Assembly: GCA_019636445.1 (NCBI GenBank)
Contig: JAHBXO010000015.1
Coordinates: 1 to 64,000 of the forward strand
Direction: 5' to 3'
From: Gemmataceae bacterium
Lineage (GTDB): Bacteria > Planctomycetota > Planctomycetia > Gemmatales > Gemmataceae
Length of the DNA stretch: 64,000 nucleotides
Shown one piece after another: positions 41,364-54,374 of the stretch (its first letter is position 1; the number at the start of each line of letters is the position of its first letter). Under the pieces are notes generated by a model, which searched no databases, had not been told where the DNA came from, and saw only the letters and a list, made by a program, of their open reading frames with translations. A program made the translations under genes and the position numbers.

Positions 41364-41852
41364 TCAGGGTTTGTGACACGATGATTTCGACTTCCGGGGC
41401 CATTCCTTGAGCAAGGCAACGGTTTTCCGGCATCCGCGCTTGCGTCGCTGCGACACGGCCTCCCGCGTGCGTTGGGAAGCATATTTCAGCCGGCCGCACT
41501 TCCGGCAGACCAGGACCGATCGCGGCGGGACGATATACAGCAGATCGACGCGCCGTTCGCACTTCGGGCACCGGAACCACAAACGCCGGCCGCCTTTTGT
41601 GATAGTCGAATAGGCCATCGCCACTTCATACTCGGCCGTCGGTACCAAGCGGTTCTTGGGAGAGTAATGGCGGACCATAATCCGCGTGGTTTGCCGCCAG
41701 CCGAACCTGCGAAGGAATCGCCATTCCACGACGACTGCCCCCACTCGTTGGCGGCCACCCAACCAGTCGAAGTAGATCGAACACCATTGCACGGTGCCGG
41801 CATGGAGCGCCTGCCCGACCGATTCCACCGTTTTAGCAGCCACGAAATGCAC
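41364..41852 (-). CDS. Zinc-ribbon protein of planctomycete type
   Basis: A 162-aa protein. A mostly beta N-terminal half (TTRIMVRHYS ... EYEVAMAYSTITKGGRRLWF) leads into a zinc ribbon FRCPKCERRVDLLYIVPPRSVLVCRKCGRLKYASQ with a CxxC pair at each end. It closes with a basic helix. This layout recurs in planctomycete genomes, often in many copies and near mobile DNA. No function is established. It is convergent with nothing nearby and stands alone between the integrase element and the restriction locus. Confidence 0.65.
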   Translation of the reverse strand: MHFVAAKTVESVGQALHAGTVQWCSIYFDWLGGRQRVGAVVVEWRFLRRFGWRQTTRIMVRHYSPKNRLVPTAEYEVAMAYSTITKGGRRLWFRCPKCERRVDLLYIVPPRSVLVCRKCGRLKYASQRTREAVSQRRKRGCRKTVALLKEWPRKSKSSCHKP

Positions 41853-42135
41853 CCGACGACGGGATCATGATCGAATTCGCTTCAACCATACCAAGAAGCA
41901 GGGGCAGGGCGGGATGCTTGCTAAATGCTCGCTGGGAACTTCGTCGACGTCTCAGGGTTGGCCATCAGCACTCTGACGACGCACGGAAACTCACGAAGCG
42001 AGCACGCGCGTCTAACGATCTACTTCGTCGGCCAATGGAAAAGTGCGAGGTGCGGTGGCAAATCTTGAAAATTATTGGAAGTGATCATTCCGATCGAATA
42101 CCATCGTGATCCATCAGCAGATTGTTCATCCGACC

Positions 42136-45021
42136 ATGACATTCACAAGCTACCACGCGAAATACTTCGCCCACGATTTGACCCGACATGGAGCGGCTGG
42201 ATTAGACCGTTTGTCGCTCTCGTTATTCGATGCCTCGGTCGATCTCAACCCGCACCAGATCGAAGCGGCGCTCTTCGCTCTTCAGTCTCCTTTGTCAAAA
42301 GGAGTCATTCTCGCCGACGAGGTGGGCCTAGGGAAAACCATCGAAGCCGGAATTGTGCTCTGCCAGTACTGGGCAGAACGAAAGAGGCGAATTCTCGTGA
42401 TTGGTCCGGCCTCGATCCGCAAGCAATGGGTTCTCGAACTGGGCGAGAAGTTCAACTTGCCCGCAGTGGTACTGGACGCGAAAGCCTACCGAGACATGCG
42501 TCGGGCCGGTCGTTCACCACTTGCGGAGAAGGCCATCCTCGTCATGTCGTTCAACTACGCCAACGCGATCCGAGAAGAACTCAAAACGATTGCGTGGGAC
42601 CTGGTCGTCGTCGACGAAGCCCACAAACTCCGCAATGCCTATCGGCCGAGCAACAAGGTCGGACAGGGCATTCGCTGGGCAACCGAGGATTGCCGGAAAC
42701 TCCTCCTGACGGCCACGCCGTTGCAAAACTCGCTGCTTGAACTCTACGGCCTCTCGACGCTGATCGACGAACACCTCTTTGGTGACGTGAACTCCTTCCG
42801 TTCGCAATATGCCAGCGCGGGAAGTAACCTCGAAGCTCTACGCAGCCGCTTGGCCAGTTTCTGCAAACGAACGCTTCGCAACCAGGTCACCGAATACATC
42901 CGCTACACCGAACGCAAGCCGATTACCCGCCCGTTCCGGCCGACGGACGACGAACACAGCCTCTACGAAGCGATATCGACGTTTCTCCAACGGGAGAACA
43001 GCTACGCACTCCCACAGCGTCAGCGCCACCTCACGGCCCTGATTCTCCGCAAGTTGCTGGCGTCTTCCTCGCAAGCGATCGCCGCCACACTCGACACCCT
43101 GCGCGTGCGCCTGGAAACATTGCGGGACGAGCAGATCCAGAACGATCCGGAATTCACGGAACGGTTGGTCGAGGGTGAAGAACTCGAAGACGATCTGCTC
43201 GACGAGATTCTTGCGGACAACGAATCCGAAGATCAAGGCGAGGAGGCTGCGAAGCCAGTCGATCGCCAGAAGCTCAAGGAGGAAATCGACATCCTCCAGC
43301 GGCTCAGCGATCGCGCCCGCGGCATCGGCATCGACACAAAGACCCAAACGCTGCTGAAAGCGCTCGACATCGGGTTCGAAACGCTCTCCGGCACTGGAGC
43401 GGCGAAGAAAGCGCTGATCTTCACAGAGTCGCGCCGAACCCAGGACTACCTCAAGAAGTACCTCGAGGACAACGGCTACCGCGGCCAAGTCGTCGTGTTC
43501 AACGGCACGAATGGAGGACCGGAAGCGACCGCGATCTACGAACGGTGGGCGAAGGACAACGCCGACTCAGGCCGCTCCTCCGGATCGCGGGCCGTTGATG
43601 TGCGCACCGCGCTGATCGAACACTTCCGGGACGGTGCCACGATTTTGCTGGCCACGGAGGCAGCCGCCGAAGGGATCAACCTGCAATTCTGCTCGCTCGT
43701 CGTGAACTACGATCTCCCCTGGAACCCGCAGCGGATCGAACAGCGGATTGGCCGTTGCCACCGGTACGGCCAGAAGCACGACGTCGTCGTCATCAACTTC
43801 CTCAACGAACGGAACGCCGCCGACCAGCGAGTCCTTGAACTGCTGTCCGAGAAATTCAAACTTTTCAACGGAGTCTTCGGCGCTTCGGACGAAGTGCTCG
43901 GTTCGATCGAGTCCGGCGTCGATTTCGAGAAACGGATCCTGGCCATCTATCAGGAGTGTCGGACGCCCGAAGCGATCGACGCCGCCTTCCGCAAGCTCCA
44001 GCAGGAAATGGACGAACAGATTCGCGGCCGGCTCGACGACACGCGCCGAGCACTCTTCGAGCATTTCGACGAGGATGTCCACACCCGGCTGCGCGTTCGT
44101 CTAGCCGATGCCCAAGCACAACTGGACCGCGTCGGTCGCCGGTTCTGGAATCTGACCCGATTCATCCTCGACGACCGCGCCGCCTTCGACGATGCGAACC
44201 ACACGTTCGACCTCGTCCGCCCGCCGATCGACTTCACGCCACCGGGCCGGTATCACCTGATCTCCAAGACTGCCGCCAAAACCGAAAGCCGCGAGTCCGA
44301 ATCCGGCCAATTCCTTTACCGCCTTTCGCATCCCCTCGGCGAGCATGTCGTCGATTCGGCTAAGCAACTCGATACGCCGCCGTCCCGCATCGTCTTCGAT
44401 GTCTCGAACCACCCCACGCGCCTGCATGTGGTCGAATCACTGCGCGGCCAGGGCGGATACCTGACGCTTGCGCGACTGCTTGTCGAAACCTACGAAGCCG
44501 AAGAGTACCTCCTCTTCTCCGGCTGCGGTGATGCGGGCCAGACGATCGATCCGGAGACGTTGGAGAAGCTGTTCCTCTGCGGCGGGCGCGATGTTGGCCG
44601 ATACGACCTTCCGTACGAAGTCGTCGCACGCCTCGCGGCCGAATCGAAACGCCATGCCGACGCCACGATCAACCGGTCACTCGAATCGAATAGCAAGCAC
44701 TTCCAGCAGGCCCGCGAGAAGCTCGAAGCCTGGGCCGACGACATGGTCCTCGCCGCCGAGAAGGCCCTGCGAGACACGAAAGAGAAGATCAAAGCGCTCT
44801 CCCGCGACGCCCGCCAAGCGACGACGCTCGAAGAACAGCATCGCATTCAGGAAGAGATCGCCCGGCTGGAGAAGGTCAAACGCAAGCAGCGCCAGGACAT
44901 TTTCAAGGCCGAGGACGAGATCATCGAGAAACGCGATTCCCTCATCGGCACGCTTGAGAAACGATTGGTGCAGCGCACCGAGACACAGACGTTATTCACG
45001 ATCCGCTGGGAGGTCGTGTGA
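42136..45021 (+). CDS. SNF2/RapA-like helicase of the restriction locus
   Basis: A 961-aa SF2 ATPase. ATG at 42136 (MTFTSYHAKYFAHDL) is preferred to GTG 42106 because this is how the family begins. The SNF2 core shows LNPHQIEAALFAL, LADEVGLGKTIEAG (~60), LVVVDEAHK (~157), LLLTATPLQN, a helicase-C with LIFTESRRTQDYLKKYL, LATEAAAEGINLQFC and QRIGRCHRYGQ. The C-terminal ~350 residues end in a long coiled coil (ALSRDARQATTLEEQHRIQEEIARLEKVKRK). Helicases of this type accompany phage-defence methylases (DISARM DrmD and similar). The stop overlaps the sigma-factor start by one base. Confidence 0.9.
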   Translation: MTFTSYHAKYFAHDLTRHGAAGLDRLSLSLFDASVDLNPHQIEAALFALQSPLSKGVILADEVGLGKTIEAGIVLCQYWAERKRRILVIGPASIRKQWVLELGEKFNLPAVVLDAKAYRDMRRAGRSPLAEKAILVMSFNYANAIREELKTIAWDLVVVDEAHKLRNAYRPSNKVGQGIRWATEDCRKLLLTATPLQNSLLELYGLSTLIDEHLFGDVNSFRSQYASAGSNLEALRSRLASFCKRTLRNQVTEYIRYTERKPITRPFRPTDDEHSLYEAISTFLQRENSYALPQRQRHLTALILRKLLASSSQAIAATLDTLRVRLETLRDEQIQNDPEFTERLVEGEELEDDLLDEILADNESEDQGEEAAKPVDRQKLKEEIDILQRLSDRARGIGIDTKTQTLLKALDIGFETLSGTGAAKKALIFTESRRTQDYLKKYLEDNGYRGQVVVFNGTNGGPEATAIYERWAKDNADSGRSSGSRAVDVRTALIEHFRDGATILLATEAAAEGINLQFCSLVVNYDLPWNPQRIEQRIGRCHRYGQKHDVVVINFLNERNAADQRVLELLSEKFKLFNGVFGASDEVLGSIESGVDFEKRILAIYQECRTPEAIDAAFRKLQQEMDEQIRGRLDDTRRALFEHFDEDVHTRLRVRLADAQAQLDRVGRRFWNLTRFILDDRAAFDDANHTFDLVRPPIDFTPPGRYHLISKTAAKTESRESESGQFLYRLSHPLGEHVVDSAKQLDTPPSRIVFDVSNHPTRLHVVESLRGQGGYLTLARLLVETYEAEEYLLFSGCGDAGQTIDPETLEKLFLCGGRDVGRYDLPYEVVARLAAESKRHADATINRSLESNSKHFQQAREKLEAWADDMVLAAEKALRDTKEKIKALSRDARQATTLEEQHRIQEEIARLEKVKRKQRQDIFKAEDEIIEKRDSLIGTLEKRLVQRTETQTLFTIRWEVV

Positions 45022-45950
45022 TGTTGCCGGTTGCCACTCGCGGCGACCTTCAGGACGAAGTCGATGATATCCACCAGTCTGCTCGTTCGCGTCATGCCCC
45101 ACGCGACCAGCGCCGTTGCAATCATTGGGCAACTCGAATCCCGGACGACTATGTCTGCTACCCGCGATTGCCAGCGCTCGGCTATCTTGAAGAATCCCGG
45201 CTCATCCGTCGTGCCCAGCAGGGCGACATTGCCGCGCGCAATATCGTCTGGATGCACTACGCTCGACTGACGCTCTCCGTCGTCAATCAATTTCGCATTC
45301 CGGAATCCTCGCTCGCCGACGCCATTCAGGAGGGCCAACTGGGCTTTGTCCGTGCCATCGAACGGTTCGACATCGAACGCCTGAATTCCTTCTCCACCTA
45401 CGCTTGGTACTGGATTTACCAGCAAATCCAGCGGTTCGTCGAATCGCGGCTGTTCCCCATCCGGCTGCCGGCCCACCTCTTTCCGCTCTATATGCGCTAC
45501 CGGCGCGAGCTTCGACATTGCCACGAACCGGGCGACGTAGGCGAACTCCATCTCCGCTGGTTCCGCGACGAACCGAAACAGTCGCCGTGCCTGTTCCGCT
45601 TTATTGCCCTCGTCTCGGCCGTGCCGATCCACGACATCAAACCCGCCGAACACCCGGCCGTGCGCGATGCCGAACCCGACGACTCGCCCGACCTCAACGC
45701 ACTTTGCCTCGAATTGCTCCAGACGCTAAAACCACGCGACCGCTACGTGCTTGAACGGCGCTACGGGCTGAACCAGCAGGCCCGTGCCAACCTTCGGGAA
45801 ATCGCCGAGACTCTCGACCTCACCCGCGAGCGCGTCCGGCAAATCCAGCGGGTCGCCGAGAAACGGTTGCGACGCCGCTTCCGAAAAGTATCCTACCGCT
45901 TCGCGGAACGCCTCGGCCTCGCCGACGCCCCACCCGACGAGGACGAATGA
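45021..45950 (+). CDS. Sigma-70 family factor inside the restriction operon
   Basis: A 309-aa protein. Sigma region 2 is clear: [23 protein letters not shown] ... [17 protein letters not shown] ... [19 protein letters not shown]. Region 4 is clear too: [15 protein letters not shown] ... [30 protein letters not shown] region-3-like middle part is degenerate. It starts on the last base of the helicase stop and is followed 2 bp later by the methylase start, so it is a true operon member. It is not a group-1 housekeeping sigma (no region 1.2 block). Self-activation of the locus or response to phage is a reasonable inference. Confidence 0.88.
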   Translation: MLPVATRGDLQDEVDDIHQSARSRHAPRDQRRCNHWATRIPDDYVCYPRLPALGYLEESRLIRRAQQGDIAARNIVWMHYARLTLSVVNQFRIPESSLADAIQEGQLGFVRAIERFDIERLNSFSTYAWYWIYQQIQRFVESRLFPIRLPAHLFPLYMRYRRELRHCHEPGDVGELHLRWFRDEPKQSPCLFRFIALVSAVPIHDIKPAEHPAVRDAEPDDSPDLNALCLELLQTLKPRDRYVLERRYGLNQQARANLREIAETLDLTRERVRQIQRVAEKRLRRRFRKVSYRFAERLGLADAPPDEDE

Positions 45951-45951
45951 C

Positions 45952-49187
<3,236 letters not shown>

Positions 49188-49188
<1 letters not shown>

Positions 49189-50390
49189 TGGCGAAGCCCG
49201 CACCGATCAATCCCCTGTACCGGGATATCCGGGACGTTCTGGAAGCCGCGAGAGCGGGGGCGTACCGCGCCGTGAACACGGCGATGGTGCAATCGTACTG
49301 GCATGTGGGCCGGCTGATCGTGGAGCACGAACAGAAGGGGAAGAAACGAGCCGAGTATGGAATGGAGGTGATTCGGGAATTGTCCCAAAGGCTGACGGCC
49401 GAATTTGGAAAGGGTTTTACCCTTCGCAACATCGAGATGATGCGTCAGTTTTACCTGTCGTTTCCAATTGCGCACGCACTGCGTGCGGAATTGCCCCCCG
49501 AAAACAAGGCGAAAACGCAGATTCTAGACGCACCGCGTCCAAAATCTGATCTTGGGGCACTCGTGCCAATTCGCCACGCAGTGCGTGACGAATCCGGCCC
49601 CGGGCTGACCTCGACCGGGACTGATCAGCGGAGCTTCTCCAGTCCCGGTTTGCGCCCGGAATTGTCGTGGACGCATTACCGCTTCCTGCTGACGGTCGAG
49701 AACGCCGAGGCCCGCGAGTGGTACATGCACGAGGCGGCGGATGAGCACTGGTCGACGCGGCAACTCGAACGGCAGATTTCCACGCAGTATTACGAGCGCC
49801 TGCTGGCGAGCCGGAAGAAGGCCCCGGTGCGGAAGGAAGCCGCGGGCAAGCTGGCCAAGATGGGGCCGGAACATTTCATCCGCGATCCGTATGTGCTGGA
49901 GTTTCTGGACCTGAAGGATTACCCGGCTCTGCGGGAATCGAACGTCGAGCAGGCGATCATCGACAATCTGCAGGCATTCCTGCTCGAACTCGGCAAGGGA
50001 TTCTGCTTCGTCGCCCGGCAAAAGCGCATCCGTTTCGAGGATGAGGATTTTTACATCGACCTCGTCTTTTACAACTACCTGCTCAAGTGTTTCGTGCTGA
50101 TCGATTTGAAGGTGGGCAAGCTGACGCACCAGGACATCGGCCAGATGGATTCCTACGTTCGCGTGTTCGATGCTCAGATGCGGCCGGAGGGGGACAATCC
50201 GAGCATCGGCCTGATTCTCTGTTCGACGAAGAACGAGGCGATGGCGAAGTACTCGGTGTTGAGTGAGGGGAAGCAGATTTTCGCGTCGAAGTACGTGCAG
50301 GTGCTGCCGACGGAGGAAGCGTTGCGGTTGGAACTGGAACGCGAGCGCCGGCGGATCGAGGCCCGCGGCCTGACCACGGAGGGCGAGTAA
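49188..50390 (+). CDS. DUF1016 (YhcG-type) PD-(D/E)XK nuclease
   Basis: A 400-aa protein coupled to mod. The N-terminal DUF1016 domain is standard ([36 protein letters not shown] ... [16 protein letters not shown]). After an insertion at ~93-157 come the family's [23 protein letters not shown] and the nuclease core: [30 protein letters not shown], where D-x-D and D-L-K are the metal-binding residues. Proteins of this family occur beside type I and III restriction genes. The ~65-residue insertion (49465-49660) contains palindromic DNA repeats and is unusual for the family. Confidence 0.88.
49465..49660 (+). repeat. Palindrome-bearing in-frame insertion in the DUF1016 gene
   Basis: The insertion holds the perfect palindromes GCACGCA-C-TGCGTGC (49472-49486) and CACGCA-G-TGCGTG (49575-49587), and an inverted repeat CCGGGACT/AGTCCCGG (49615-49622 and 49641-49648). 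It splits a normally continuous family motif (FYLSFP... to ...ELSWTHYR) yet preserves the frame. Two related repeat copies appear to have been inserted. Confidence 0.65.
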
Positions 50391-53300
50391 TGGCCCGCGG
50401 ACGACCCCGGAAGAATACCACGGCCACGAGCGATGCGCCTGCCGCACCCGCCAAGGCCCGCGGCCGCGCGAGCAACAAGCCGCAGGTACCGTTCCCGTTC
50501 AAGCTGGTGCTGAACCAGTGGCTCCTCGGCCTGTTCGGCGTGGAGAAGCTGGAGCAATTCTCGGAACACCTGCGCGGCGAAGGCTTGGAGGGTTTGGACG
50601 AAAACAACGTCCACCGCTTCCATCACGCGCTCACCAGCCAGTTGTTCAACATGACGTGGCTGACGACCGAGCAGCTACTGGAGTACGACCAGAACATCGT
50701 CCGGCACACACAGAAGCTGAACGAGCGGCGGATCACGCACGGCGAGGAGCCGATTGTCTGGAAGTACTTCCAGTACTTGGCGCTGTTGTTCACCGAGGTA
50801 TATCTCGATTGGTACTTCACCAAACCGGACGAACTCCGCAAGGCGCTGAACGAACGGGCCGCGAAGTTCAACGAGGGCGTTCCCGAAGCGGATCGCGTCG
50901 GCCTGCTGGAAACGGATGCCGGTCTGAACAAGCTGGCGTTCTGGATGGCGACGGGCAGCGGCAAGACGCTGCTCATGCACGCGAACATCCTGCAGTACCA
51001 GTTCTACCTGGAGAAGCATGGCCGCCGCGGCGAGTTGAACCGTATCATCCTGCTCACGCCGAACGAGGGGTTGAGCCAGCAGCATTTGCGTGAGTTCGCG
51101 GTTGCCGACATCGAAGCGGAGATGTTCGATAAGGATGCGACTACGGACATGTTCCGCAAGCAACCGGTCGAGATTCTGGAAGTGACGAAGCTATCCGAGG
51201 AGGCGAAAGAGAAGACGGTTGCCATCGAGTCGTTTGAGGGGAACAACCTCGTCCTGGTGGATGAAGGACACCGCGGGGCCAGCGGCGGTGAAGACGGGGC
51301 CTGGATGAAGGCCCGCAACGCCCTCTGCGAGAAAGGCTTTTCGTTCGAGTACTCGGCCACATTCCAGCAAGCCGTGAGCGGCAAGCCGAAACTCATCGAC
51401 CTGTACGCCAAGAGCATCCTGTTCAACTACAGCTACCGCTATTTCCACGACGACGGCTTTGGGAAGGATTACCAGATCCTGAACCTGGACGAGGGGACGC
51501 AGAAGGATCACCTCGAACTCTACCTGGTCGCGTGCCTGCTCACGTTCTTCCAGCAGCAGAAGCTATTCCGCGATACGGAATCCACGTTTCGACCGTTCAA
51601 CATCGAGAAGCCGCTCTGGATCTTCGTTGGCGGCAGCGTAACGAAAAAACTGGCAGTGCAAGATGCCTCGGACATCGTGGAGATTCTGAAGTTCCTGGGG
51701 CGCTACGTTTCGGATCGAGGCGGCAGCGTTCGTCGCATCCACCATGTGCTCCATCAGGGGCTGGAGACGGCCACCAAGAAAAACCTCTTCGCGGGGCGGT
51801 TCACGTATCTGAACACAACCGGTCTCTCGGGCGAGCAGATCTTCAATGAGACGCTGGCCATCCTATTCAATGCGCCGGGCGGCGGTCAACTTTACGTCGA
51901 GAACTTGAAAGGCGCGACCGGCGAAGTGGCACTGCGCCTCGGGGCCGAGAACGAAGCGTTCGGCGTCATCAACGTCGGCGACGATGCCAAGCTCGTCGAA
52001 CTCTGCGGCAAGGCCGGGATCGCAACCGGCGACCGGGAGTTTTCCGGCTCGCTATTCCACGAGATCAACAAACCGCGCTCGACGGTCAATTTGTTGATCG
52101 GATCGAAGAAGTTCACAGAAGGCTGGAGCAGTTGGCGCGTCAGCACGATGGGCTTGATGAATGTCGGCAAGGGCGAGGGAGCCCAGATCATTCAACTCTT
52201 CGGCCGGGGCGTGCGGTTGAAGGGGTACGGCATGAGTCTGAAACGCAGCGGCAAAGCCCGCTTGCCGGATGGGGTGGATCGGCCGAAGCACATCGGGACG
52301 CTGGAAACGCTCGGCATCTTCGGCATTCATGCCGATTACATGGCCCAGTTCCGCGAGTTCCTCAAGGAAGAGGGGATGCCGGAGAACGACGACCGGCTCG
52401 AGTTCCTGCTGCCGGTCATCAAGGGGCTCGGCACGCAGAAGCTGCGGATGATCCGACTGAAAAAGGCGATCAACGGGGTCAGCACCGAGTTCGGCGATGC
52501 GTTCCGCAAACTGGGGCCGGTGCCAACGGTGCAGAAGCCGCCGGAGTACCTTCAAAAGAACCAGGTCGCCCTCAATTGGTATCCGAAGATCGACGCGATG
52601 AAGTCCCGCGGCGTTGCCGGCGGCGATCAGGTGGCTACGCCGAACCAGACGCATCTCTCCACGAAGCATGTGGCGTTCCTGAATCTCGACCACCTGTACT
52701 TCGAACTGGAGCGGTACAAAGCCGAACGCGGATGGTACAACCTCAACCTGACCCGGGGCGGCATTGGCGAACTGCTCGCCGATCAAAGCTGGTATCGCCT
52801 ACTGATCCCGGCCGAGGAAATGGCGTTTGATCGGTACGAGAAGGTGGCCATCTGGGGCGAGATCGCCCTGGCGCTCCTGAAGAAGTACACCGAGCGATAC
52901 TACACCTTCCGCAAGCGAGACTGGGAGTTGCCACACCTTGAGTATCAGGATCTCAGCGAGAACGATCCGAACATGCTGGGGGCGGGCGAAACTCCGGGCG
53001 ATCCGTACTACCGCATCTTAATTGATCGGTCGGAGGAGGAGATCGTCGCCAAGTTGGAGGAACTCAAGGCCGCCATCGAGAAGGGCGACCTGAAGCCTTG
53101 GGAATTCCGAGGCATCAAGTCGATCTGGTTCGGCAAGCATCTCTACCAGCCGTTGCTATACGTGCAGGACAAGGTTGTTGAAATTGCGCCGGTGCCGCTT
53201 AACAAGGGCGAGCGGCAATTCGTCGAAGACCTGAAAGCGCACCACGACGGGCATGCCGGTTTCTTCAAAGGGAAAGAACTCTACCTGCTTCGCAATCTCA

Positions 53301-53665
53301 GCAAAGGGCGCGGCATCGGCTTCTTCGAAGCGGGCAACTTCCATCCCGACTTCATTCTGTGGCTGCTCATCGGCGACACGCAGCACGTGATCTTCGTCGA
53401 CCCGAAGGGCATCCGCAACATCGGGCCGACCGATCCAAAGATTCAGTTCCAGGAGACCATCAAAGAGATCGAAACCCGGCTGGGCGATCCGCAGGTGGAG
53501 CTTCATTCATTTATCGTCTCGAACACGCCTTCCCACGTGATGCAGTTGCTGTGGGGGATCCCCAAATCCGCAATGATCGGACGAAACATCCTCTTCCAAG
53601 AGGAGGACAAGGATTCCTACGTTGATTGTCTCTTCGCGACCGTACTTGCAACGACAGCAGGTTGA
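50390..53665 (+). CDS. Type III-like restriction subunit (Res): DEAD helicase plus nuclease
   Basis: A 1091-aa protein starting on the last base of the DUF1016 stop. An Ala/Lys-rich N-terminus precedes the SF2 helicase: [16 protein letters not shown] (~185), [26 protein letters not shown] (~288, DEGH in place of DEAH), SFEYSATF, and a helicase-C with [15 protein letters not shown]. The C-terminal endonuclease shows [27 protein letters not shown], a PD...(D/E)xK core near residue 985-1010. It probably cleaves DNA unmodified by Mod. With SNF2 helicase, sigma factor and DUF1016 it forms an expanded type III-like system, convergent with the integrase remnant beyond. Confidence 0.9.
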   Translation: MARGRPRKNTTATSDAPAAPAKARGRASNKPQVPFPFKLVLNQWLLGLFGVEKLEQFSEHLRGEGLEGLDENNVHRFHHALTSQLFNMTWLTTEQLLEYDQNIVRHTQKLNERRITHGEEPIVWKYFQYLALLFTEVYLDWYFTKPDELRKALNERAAKFNEGVPEADRVGLLETDAGLNKLAFWMATGSGKTLLMHANILQYQFYLEKHGRRGELNRIILLTPNEGLSQQHLREFAVADIEAEMFDKDATTDMFRKQPVEILEVTKLSEEAKEKTVAIESFEGNNLVLVDEGHRGASGGEDGAWMKARNALCEKGFSFEYSATFQQAVSGKPKLIDLYAKSILFNYSYRYFHDDGFGKDYQILNLDEGTQKDHLELYLVACLLTFFQQQKLFRDTESTFRPFNIEKPLWIFVGGSVTKKLAVQDASDIVEILKFLGRYVSDRGGSVRRIHHVLHQGLETATKKNLFAGRFTYLNTTGLSGEQIFNETLAILFNAPGGGQLYVENLKGATGEVALRLGAENEAFGVINVGDDAKLVELCGKAGIATGDREFSGSLFHEINKPRSTVNLLIGSKKFTEGWSSWRVSTMGLMNVGKGEGAQIIQLFGRGVRLKGYGMSLKRSGKARLPDGVDRPKHIGTLETLGIFGIHADYMAQFREFLKEEGMPENDDRLEFLLPVIKGLGTQKLRMIRLKKAINGVSTEFGDAFRKLGPVPTVQKPPEYLQKNQVALNWYPKIDAMKSRGVAGGDQVATPNQTHLSTKHVAFLNLDHLYFELERYKAERGWYNLNLTRGGIGELLADQSWYRLLIPAEEMAFDRYEKVAIWGEIALALLKKYTERYYTFRKRDWELPHLEYQDLSENDPNMLGAGETPGDPYYRILIDRSEEEIVAKLEELKAAIEKGDLKPWEFRGIKSIWFGKHLYQPLLYVQDKVVEIAPVPLNKGERQFVEDLKAHHDGHAGFFKGKELYLLRNLSKGRGIGFFEAGNFHPDFILWLLIGDTQHVIFVDPKGIRNIGPTDPKIQFQETIKEIETRLGDPQVELHSFIVSNTPSHVMQLLWGIPKSAMIGRNILFQEEDKDSYVDCLFATVLATTAG

Positions 53666-53683
53666 AATCGGTTATACCGCAGG

Positions 53684-53812
53684 TCATCGGTTGAATGCGG
53701 GCGCGGAGTCCACAAGGGCAAGGATTGCGAGGCGGATGGGTTCGGGTAGCGCGGGCCACGCGGCGGCGACTTCGGGCGGAATGGCGTTCCCGGACATGTT
53801 TTTGCACATGTC
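53684..53812 (-). pseudogene. C-terminal fragment of a tyrosine integrase
   Basis: Read on the minus strand, DMCKNMSGNAIPPEVAAAW, then PALPEPIRLAILALV and a stop at 53684-53686, is the usual end of planctomycete integrases. The motif DMCKNMS also occurs in the intact integrase at 36268, and the DNA ACATGTTTTTGCACATGT is identical in both. Nothing upstream continues the gene. It is the remnant of a lost integrase. Confidence 0.65.
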
Positions 53813-53869
53813 GCGGGGCGATGCCCCGATTTGGCTTGAAATCAAAGGCGTTTCGTCTTCGATACGAGA

Positions 53870-53913
53870 GCTGTCAACCGGCGGGTCGTAGGTTCGAATC
53901 CTACCGGAGGAGC
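53870..53913 (+). other. 3' half of a tRNA gene (attachment-site scar, tRNA-Asn-like)
   Basis: A perfect T arm (GTAGG-TTCGAAT-CCTAC, 53888-53904) is followed by CGGAGGAG, the 3' acceptor strand and discriminator G typical of tRNA-Asn. Before it lies CTGTCAACCGGCGGGTC, resembling the 3' anticodon loop and stem plus variable loop; the loop reads GTC instead of GTT. The 5' half (acceptor TCCTCCG, D arm) is absent. A 3'-half copy next to an integrase remnant is the classic footprint of integration into a tRNA gene. Confidence 0.7.
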
Positions 53914-53960
53914 TTTTTTGACCAGCTACGAACGATTCCCACCGTCGAGTTGACGGAGAG

Positions 53961-53984
53961 CGCCGAGAGTTCAGGCTCTCGGCG
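53961..53984. terminator. Hairpin, terminator-like
   Basis: Perfect 9-bp inverted repeat CGCCGAGAG ... CTCTCGGCG with a 6-base loop, followed by TTTCGCGTTT. It lies downstream of the tRNA scar and could end transcription from the original tRNA gene. The T-run is short, so it is only terminator-like. Confidence 0.5.
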
Positions 53985-54374
53985 TTTCGCGTTTACGGCC
54001 TTTCCCGCAAAGGGTTTCGACCCGCCCGCGCTCCTCGCCGAACCTCTCGGTTTCGCGAGAGACGTTTCGGGGTCCGAGCGGAACCATCGCTGTTCCCGTC
54101 GGTGCCCGAAACTCTCCCGCCAAAACTCTCAGAGTCTCGGCTTACCACCTCCCGAAAAGTTACCAACCCGGTTCCTCTTGTTCCCTGAATCGGTGGAGCT
54201 TACCGGTCAGGGATGCCCGGTCGAGCGGACCAACGCGTGCAACTCCTGACGACATTCCATCAGCGGTCGCATCGAGCTATCTTTAAGTGCTGTCTTGAAC
54301 GCAGTTGAACTACGGTGGCACGAGTCTCTTCGGTACCGGGTGATGGTGGGATACCTCCGAGGAATTGCGACCAA
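53985..54374. other. Gene-free region before the 1258-aa gene
   Basis: Together with 53813-53960 this forms a ~560-bp stretch without a credible ORF, apart from the tRNA scar and hairpin. It probably holds the promoter of the 54375 gene, but no consensus boxes are evident. Its upper part may be remnant DNA of the lost integrative element. Confidence 0.45.

Noticed and set aside
53695..54249. 184-aa plus-strand ORF over the tRNA scar
   Set aside because: It runs through the integrase remnant in antisense and through the tRNA half, without a ribosome site or recognisable protein features.
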